A DNA stretch of 9,528 nt from an uncultured Bacillota bacterium (lineage in GTDB: Bacteria; Bacillota_I; Bacilli_A; Erysipelotrichales; Erysipelotrichaceae): the NCBI GenBank assembly GCA_946619805.1, contig CAMOMM010000019.1, positions 1-9,528 of the forward strand. The letters are read 5' to 3'. Shown one piece after another: positions 5,777 through 9,528 of the stretch. Each line of letters begins with the position of its first letter. Position 1 is the stretch's first letter. The position numbers and the translations under genes were made by a program. The notes beneath the pieces were generated by a model that made no database searches, was not told where the DNA came from, and was given only the letters and a program-made list of their open reading frames with translations.

Positions 5777-6875
5777 ATGGAAGTCTATGAAATAAGACAG
5801 GGAGCTTCAGATTATGAAGTCAGGCTGGTAAAGCTTGGTGATTCACTTTGACCTGCCGGTCAGAGAAGCCCGTATTAAGGAAATAGAAAAAATGATGGTG
5901 GCTGACAATTTCTGGAATGACCAGAGAAAGGCTCAGTCATTGGTACAGGAAATGAACACTCAGAAAAACCTGATAAGGGATTATCAGGCTCTTTTGAGTA
6001 CCATCCAGGAGATCAATGAAAGCGTGGCAATGCTGAAGGATGACTACAGTGAAGAGCTTCATCTGCTGATCGAAGATGAATACCTGGATTTTGAAAAGAA
6101 ATTTGAGAAGTTTGAGATCAATGTGCTGCTGTCTCATCCATACGACCAGCATAATGCGATCGTTGAACTGCATCCGGGAGCCGGGGGAACCGAATCTCAG
6201 GACTGGGCCAGCATGCTTTACAGAATGTATACCCGTTATGCCGCCAGAAAAGGATATAATGTCCGTATTCTGGATATGCTGGAAGGGGAAGAAGCAGGGC
6301 TTAAGTCCGTATCATTCCTGGTAGAGGGACCGCTGGCGTACGGTTATCTTAAGGGAGAAAGGGGAATTCACCGTCTGGTCAGGATCTCACCTTTCAACGC
6401 TGCCGGCAAGAGGATGACTTCCTTTGCCTCAGTGGAAGTGACACCGGAATTCAATGATGACATTCAGATCGAGATCAGACCTGAGGATATCCAGATCGAT
6501 ACTCACCGTGCTTCAGGAGCCGGTGGCCAGCATATCAACAAGACGGATTCGGCAGTCAGGATCACACACATTCCTACCGGAATCGTTACATCATGTCAGT
6601 CGGAAAGAAGTCAGCTGCAGAACAAGGAGCAGGCTCTTAACATGCTCAAGAGCAAGCTTTATGCCAGATATATTCAGGAACAGGAATCACGACTGGCATC
6701 CATCAAGGGTGTGCAGATGCGGAATGAATGGGGGTCTCAGATCCGCAACTATGTATTCTGCCCTTATACCCTGGTAAAGGATGTCAGGACCGGTTATGAG
6801 GAAACCAATGTAGGCAGAGTGATGGACGGTGAAATCGATGAGTTCATCTATGCCTATCTGAAGAGTCAGATATGA
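5777..6875 (+). CDS. prfB: Peptide chain release factor 2 (RF2), with programmed +1 frameshift
   Basis: RF2 recognises UGA and UAA stop codons in the ribosomal A site and triggers peptide release. The gene is in two frames. Frame one starts at ATG 5777 (MEVYEIRQ) and runs 24 codons to an in-frame TGA at 5849-5851. After a +1 shift at CTT TGA C, the second frame runs from GAC 5850 to the TGA at 6873-6875, giving about 365 residues, the normal RF2 length. The shifted frame continues DLPVREARIKE and then DNFWND, the usual RF2 order. The stop-codon recognition tripeptide Ser-Pro-Phe is at 204-206 (full-length numbering) and the catalytic Gly-Gly-Gln at 249-251 in GAGGQHINK. AAGGAG at 5759-5764 is 12 bases from the ATG, a little far. 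The gene follows secA closely, as in Bacillus. Low RF2 makes ribosomes pause at UGA and shift, so the gene senses its own product. Confidence 0.96.
5837..5852 (+). promoter_or_regulatory. prfB programmed +1 ribosomal frameshift site
   Basis: The slippery codon CTT (5846-5848) is followed by TGA (5849-5851) and C (5852), the conserved CTTTGAC core in the weak TGAC stop context. A Shine-Dalgarno-like GGTGAT lies at 5837-5842, three bases before CTT, where most prfB genes have AGGGGG. GGTGAT still pairs with the 16S tail but with a different part of it. Conservation of RF2 sequence across the two frames makes the site certain; only the stimulator is unusual. Confidence 0.92.
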
Positions 6876-7780
6876 GACAGGTAAGTATGGGAAGAAGACT
6901 GCTGGCAGCAATCTTCGGGTTTGTTATGGCAATTGCCCTCAGCTTTTACAATACGGTCAACATGACTGATACTTTCATGACGCCGGAAATTACCCGAGCC
7001 ATCTTTCAGGATCCCCGGCTGGCCAGTACTTATGTTTCTGCCGATTCCTCCCTTTTATCGACATTAAAGGTCGAAATAAGAGATAAGCTGAAAGACAGCG
7101 GCCTTACCGAGCGGCAGTTTGTCCGGATAGAGGACAGCCAGGCAGCCAGAAGCATTCTGGAGGAAATTACGGTATCATTAGTCAGACAGCTGCGCGGTCA
7201 GAGCAGTGAATATGTTGATGATGAGGCAGTTGTCCGTCTGTGTAACAGCAAGCTGGCTGATATTCAAAGTGAAGTTGAAGGACTGGATGATACTCAGCGG
7301 AATGCAGTAAGAGAGGCCTATGGTTCATCAGTCAGCAGACTGGTTGGCATGATTGCCAGGGCTCTGGCCTCAAGAAAGGTACCTTTCAATGTCAGCTTCT
7401 TTACCTATACCCGTGTCATTTCACTGCTGGTAGCGGCAGGGTGTGTCCTGCTGATCTGGCTGTTGGTGAAAAAAGATCCTTCCTGGTTAAGAACAGCAGG
7501 TCTGGTAACCCTGGTGGTAATGGTGCCGACGTTGTATACGATCATCAGATTAATGAATCTGTCAGCCAGTGTAGCTTCTCAGGGAGGCTCAGGGATCATT
7601 GAAGAAGCAATGCTTTCGGTAAATTATCTCCCACTGATGCTCAGGACCGCTGCAGGCGTTGTTGCAGGCGCCATAATGCTGATCATGGGTATTAAGCTGA
7701 AGCGTGCAGAAACCTCGCCAGGATATGCTACAGTGCCTGTGGTGCTGCAGGATTTTGAAAGGCATGAAGAAGAATTTTGA
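6872..7780 (+). CDS. Multi-pass membrane protein of unknown function
   Basis: I do not recognise this 302-residue protein. It has a hydrophobic segment at residues 9-27 after basic residues (GRR), which could be a signal anchor or TM1. Residues 28-175 form a polar, Asp/Ser/Glu/Arg-rich stretch that would lie outside the membrane, most likely on the extracytoplasmic side. Three further membrane segments follow at about 182-200, 207-228 and 253-275, and the tail (276-302) is charged and ends in HEEEF. Four membrane segments would put both ends in the cytoplasm. The start ATG overlaps the prfB stop as ATGA and lacks a strong Shine-Dalgarno, which suggests translation by termination-reinitiation after RF2. 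An alternative start is Met6 at 6887. No terminator follows, so its transcript should run into the riboswitch region downstream. Confidence 0.8.
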   Translation: MRQVSMGRRLLAAIFGFVMAIALSFYNTVNMTDTFMTPEITRAIFQDPRLASTYVSADSSLLSTLKVEIRDKLKDSGLTERQFVRIEDSQAARSILEEITVSLVRQLRGQSSEYVDDEAVVRLCNSKLADIQSEVEGLDDTQRNAVREAYGSSVSRLVGMIARALASRKVPFNVSFFTYTRVISLLVAAGCVLLIWLLVKKDPSWLRTAGLVTLVVMVPTLYTIIRLMNLSASVASQGGSGIIEEAMLSVNYLPLMLRTAAGVVAGAIMLIMGIKLKRAETSPGYATVPVVLQDFERHEEEF

Positions 7781-7790
7781 TAAAAGGTAC

Positions 7791-7818
7791 TTTACAACCC
7801 TCCAGGACGTGTTATAAT
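7791..7818 (+). promoter_or_regulatory. Strong promoter upstream of the riboswitch
   Basis: TTTACA (7791-7796) and TATAAT (7813-7818) are spaced by 16 bases, and TGT at 7810-7812 makes the -10 extended. Transcription should begin at about 7824-7826, just before the P1 strand of the aptamer. It starts ten bases after the membrane-protein stop codon. Confidence 0.85.
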
Positions 7819-7826
7819 GACCTCAA

Positions 7827-7908
7827 ATGAGGGAGTAACAGACACGCAAGTGTTGTAAAGCCGTCACCCGGTAGAAATACCCGGCGAACATTAAACTGTG
7901 AGACTCAT
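7827..7908 (+). ncRNA. yybP-ykoY family manganese riboswitch aptamer
   Basis: The leader folds into the two-legged aptamer of this family. P1 is ATGAG (7827-7831) with CTCAT (7904-7908). Next to it are the conserved strands GGGAGTAAC (7831-7839) and GTGAGA (7898-7903). Leg one is GACAC/GTGTT (7841-7845, 7850-7854) around a GCAA tetraloop. Leg two starts AAAG, then GCCG (7860-7863), the loop strand TCACCC (7864-7869), GGTA-GAAA-TACC (7870-7881) and CGGC (7882-7885). This is the same order as the Lactococcus yybP aptamer as I remember it. The family binds Mn2+ between the two legs and usually controls manganese exporters (MntP), TerC/Alx proteins or P-type ATPases. Here the first gene downstream is a flotillin. 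The call rests on structure and consensus by eye, not on a covariance search. Confidence 0.87.
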
Positions 7909-7938
7909 GTAGCAGAACTGCTGTATGAGTTTTTATTT
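7903..7938 (+). terminator. Riboswitch-controlled intrinsic terminator
   Basis: A 12-13 bp stem pairs 7903-7915 with 7918-7930 (ACTCAT...ATGAGT outside, AGCA...TGCT inside, two G-U pairs), followed by TTTTTATTT. The left arm includes CTCAT at 7904-7908, which is also the 3' strand of aptamer P1. Only one of the two can form. Ligand-stabilised P1 should block the terminator, so this is an 'on' switch. It would also stop read-through from the secA-prfB unit when manganese is low. Confidence 0.88.
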
Positions 7939-7953
7939 AAGATAACAAACCCA

Positions 7954-7981
7954 GGATACAGCAGCTGCCGTATCCTTTTTT
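7954..7981 (+). terminator. Second terminator-like hairpin between riboswitch and flotillin
   Basis: GGATAC (7954-7959) pairs with GTATCC (7970-7975), with an inner GC/GC closing after an A-C mismatch, followed by six T (7976-7981). GTATCCTT (7970-7977) can instead pair perfectly with AAGGATAC downstream (7986-7993). Because no other promoter is visible before the flotillin gene, transcripts that pass the riboswitch must also pass this element. Confidence 0.65.
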
Positions 7982-8031
7982 AACGAAGGATACCATTCTT
8001 TGAAAAGTGAATATTGAAGGAGGTACAGATT

Positions 8032-9447
8032 ATGGAAAGATTTATTCCTATCATCGCTGTGGCTGTTGGTATCATAGCAGTTGTAGCGGTCCTTATGTCA
8101 GGATATGTCAAGGCATCTCCTGATGTTGCAGTCATCATTTCAGGGCTGAAGAAAACTCCGAGAGTTCTGATTGGACGTGCAGGTATTAAGGTGCCTTTCT
8201 TTGAAAAGGTGGACCATCTGCATCTGGGTCAGATCTCAGTGGACATCAAGACGGATTCCTACATCCCTACCAATGATTTCATCAATGTGAAGGTCGATGC
8301 GATCGCCAAGGTTCGCATTGATACTTCTCCTGAAGGCATGTTGAAGGCTGAAAGAAACTTCCTGAACAAGGAACCATCTGACATTGCTCTGGAGCTGCAG
8401 GATTCCCTGCAGGGCAACATGAGAGAGATCATCGGTACCCTGGACCTCAAGACCATCAATACCGACAGGGATTCCTTCTCTGATCAGGTAATGGCCAAGG
8501 CCAGCAAGGATATGGAAAAGCTGGGTATTGAAATACTGTCCTGCAACATTCAGAATGTAACTGATGAGAATGGTCTGATCAACGATTTGGGAATGGATAA
8601 TACTTCCAAGATCAAGAAGGATGCTCAGATCGCCAGGGCAGAAGCTGACAGAGATGTCGCCATTGCCAAGGCCCTGGCTGATAAGGCTGCCAATGACGCC
8701 AGAGTAGCGGCTGAAACTGAAATAGCCAAGAGAAACAATGAACTGGCCATCAAGCAGGCAGAACTGAAGCTGGAAAGTGACAGAAAGATTGCCATGGCTG
8801 ATGCAGCCTATGAGATCCAGAAGCAGGAACAGGAAAAGACCATTCAGACCGCAACCGTAAATGCTCAGATCGCCAAGGCTGAAAGAGAAGCTGAGCTGAA
8901 GCAGAAAGAGGTTGAGATCCGTCAGCAGGAACTGACCGCAACAATTGAGAAGCAGGCAGATGCTGACAGATATGCTCTTGAACAGAAAGCTGAAGCCAGC
9001 ATGATTCAGCTGAAGAAAGATGCAGAAGCCAGAAGATACATCGCTCAGATGGAAGCTGAGGCCATTGAGGCCAAAGGCAAGGCTGAAGCAGAAGCCATCA
9101 GACTGAAGGGTGTTGCAGAGGCGCAGGCCATGGAAAAGAAGGCAGAAGCCTATCAGAAGTACAACGGTGCAGCCATGGCTGAAATGATGATCAGGATCAT
9201 GCCGCAGCTGGCAGCTGAAATAGCCAAGCCAATCAGCGCTATTGATAAGGTAACCATCTATGAAGGTTCAAATTCAGAAGGTGGCATTTCCCGGGTATCA
9301 GGCAACATGCCGGTGATCATGAAGCAGGTATTTGACACTATGAGTGAGGCAACCGGTGTGGATATCAGGGAAATCATGAAGGCCAATACATATGATGCCA
9401 AGGTCAACAGAAACATCAATGTAACAGGCCTGGATAACAACGATTAA
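8032..9447 (+). CDS. floT: Flotillin (FloT/YuaG type, SPFH domain)
   Basis: Flotillins organise functional membrane microdomains and affect fluidity, secretion and signalling complexes. This one has 471 residues. Residues 5-23 form a hydrophobic membrane segment or hairpin, followed by the SPFH/band-7 domain (about 27-190) with RVLIGRAGIKVPFFEKVDHL (44-63), the family's 'GR.G...P...+v..l' signature. A long Ala/Glu/Lys-rich coiled coil with EA repeats covers about 195-380 and drives oligomerisation. The C-terminal part (381-471) contains the AAMAEMMIRIMPQLAAEIAK segment shared with FloT. Length and coiled coil separate it from the shorter FloA. The ATG at 8032 has AAGGAGGT (8017-8024) seven bases before it; the in-frame TTG at 8014 overlaps that site and is not the start. 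An NfeD partner, common next to floT, is not seen upstream. Expression appears to depend on the manganese riboswitch. Confidence 0.93.
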   Translation: MERFIPIIAVAVGIIAVVAVLMSGYVKASPDVAVIISGLKKTPRVLIGRAGIKVPFFEKVDHLHLGQISVDIKTDSYIPTNDFINVKVDAIAKVRIDTSPEGMLKAERNFLNKEPSDIALELQDSLQGNMREIIGTLDLKTINTDRDSFSDQVMAKASKDMEKLGIEILSCNIQNVTDENGLINDLGMDNTSKIKKDAQIARAEADRDVAIAKALADKAANDARVAAETEIAKRNNELAIKQAELKLESDRKIAMADAAYEIQKQEQEKTIQTATVNAQIAKAEREAELKQKEVEIRQQELTATIEKQADADRYALEQKAEASMIQLKKDAEARRYIAQMEAEAIEAKGKAEAEAIRLKGVAEAQAMEKKAEAYQKYNGAAMAEMMIRIMPQLAAEIAKPISAIDKVTIYEGSNSEGGISRVSGNMPVIMKQVFDTMSEATGVDIREIMKANTYDAKVNRNINVTGLDNND

Positions 9448-9459
9448 GTAAATGAAAGA

Positions 9460-9483
9460 GGTCAGCCCCTTCGGGGGCTGGCC
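9460..9483 (+). other. GC-rich UUCG-capped hairpin without a T-tract
   Basis: GGTCAGCCCC (9460-9469) and GGGGCTGGCC (9474-9483) form a 10-bp stem with one G-U pair and a C(TTCG)G tetraloop. It is very stable but is followed by CCGACAGAAAG rather than T residues. It is therefore more likely an mRNA-stability or partial-termination element between flotillin and the next gene than a standard terminator. Confidence 0.6.
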
Positions 9484-9506
9484 CCGACAGAAAGAAGGAA
9501 AAGACA

Positions 9507-9528
9507 ATGAAACACTATTTTAGGGAAA
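9507..9528 (+). CDS. Start of a further gene, cut by the window edge
   Basis: ATG at 9507 opens a frame reading MKHYFRE up to the edge. AAGAAGGAA (9492-9500) gives a well-placed ribosome binding site, and the gene lies 59 bases after flotillin on the same strand, so it may share the riboswitch-controlled transcript. Seven residues are too few to identify it. Confidence 0.5.

Noticed and set aside
5835..6875. prfB starting at TTG 5835 as a simple single-frame gene
   Set aside because: It ignores the CTTTGAC site and the upstream MEVYEIR frame, which together give the normal RF2 N-terminus.
7821..7832. CCTC/GAGG mini-hairpin as an anti-P1 element
   Set aside because: The left arm is at or before the predicted transcription start, so it is probably not in the RNA.
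8014..8031. TTG at 8014 as flotillin start
   Set aside because: The codon is within the Shine-Dalgarno region; ATG at 8032 has ideal spacing and starts the hydrophobic anchor as in homologues.
8600..9160. Ala/Glu/Lys repeats in the flotillin gene as a DNA repeat array
   Set aside because: The repetition is at protein level (coiled coil with EA repeats); no regular DNA unit or spacing is seen.

Overview
The window looks like chromosomal DNA from a low-to-mid GC Bacillota (Firmicutes). The evidence is the competence genes comFA-comFC next to secA-prfB (an order known from Bacillus), strong AAGGAGG-type ribosome binding sites, sigma-A-like promoters, U-tailed intrinsic terminators and a GTG start for secA. 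The heavy use of AGA/AGG arginine codons and the short SecA without a zinc tail made me think of Erysipelotrichia, but that placement is an inference. All genes I accept are on the + strand. I see no mobile element, tRNA, rRNA or CRISPR array.

Layout: (1) 1-170 is the 3' end of a probable adenosine deaminase gene. (2) 341-1288 holds a GNAT acetyltransferase and a low-molecular-weight protein tyrosine phosphatase, closed by a terminator that overlaps the phosphatase stop codon. (3) 1339-3094 is comFA-comFC, encoding a DNA-uptake helicase and its phosphoribosyltransferase-fold partner. comFA has no ATG, GTG or TTG start that keeps its conserved N-terminus; the position that fits is an ATT directly behind a strong Shine-Dalgarno. 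(4) 3083-3379 is a cold-shock protein gene with its own promoter and terminator. It sits where Bacillus has hpf, between comFC and secA. (5) 3425-7780 is a tight run of secA, prfB (RF2, with the programmed +1 frameshift at CTT TGA C) and an unrecognised multi-pass membrane protein whose start overlaps the prfB stop as ATGA. (6) 7791-7938 is a promoter followed by what I read as a yybP-ykoY manganese riboswitch. Its P1 strand is shared with a strong terminator, so an 'on' switch is expected. A second terminator follows, and the first gene behind both is a FloT-type flotillin (8032-9447). (7) A UUCG-capped hairpin and the first codons of another gene close the window.

The parts most worth attention are the manganese riboswitch in front of a flotillin, the apparent AUU start of comFA, and the prfB frameshift site, whose stimulator is GGTGAT rather than AGGGGG. 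Gene content is otherwise housekeeping: DNA uptake, protein export, translation termination and membrane organisation.
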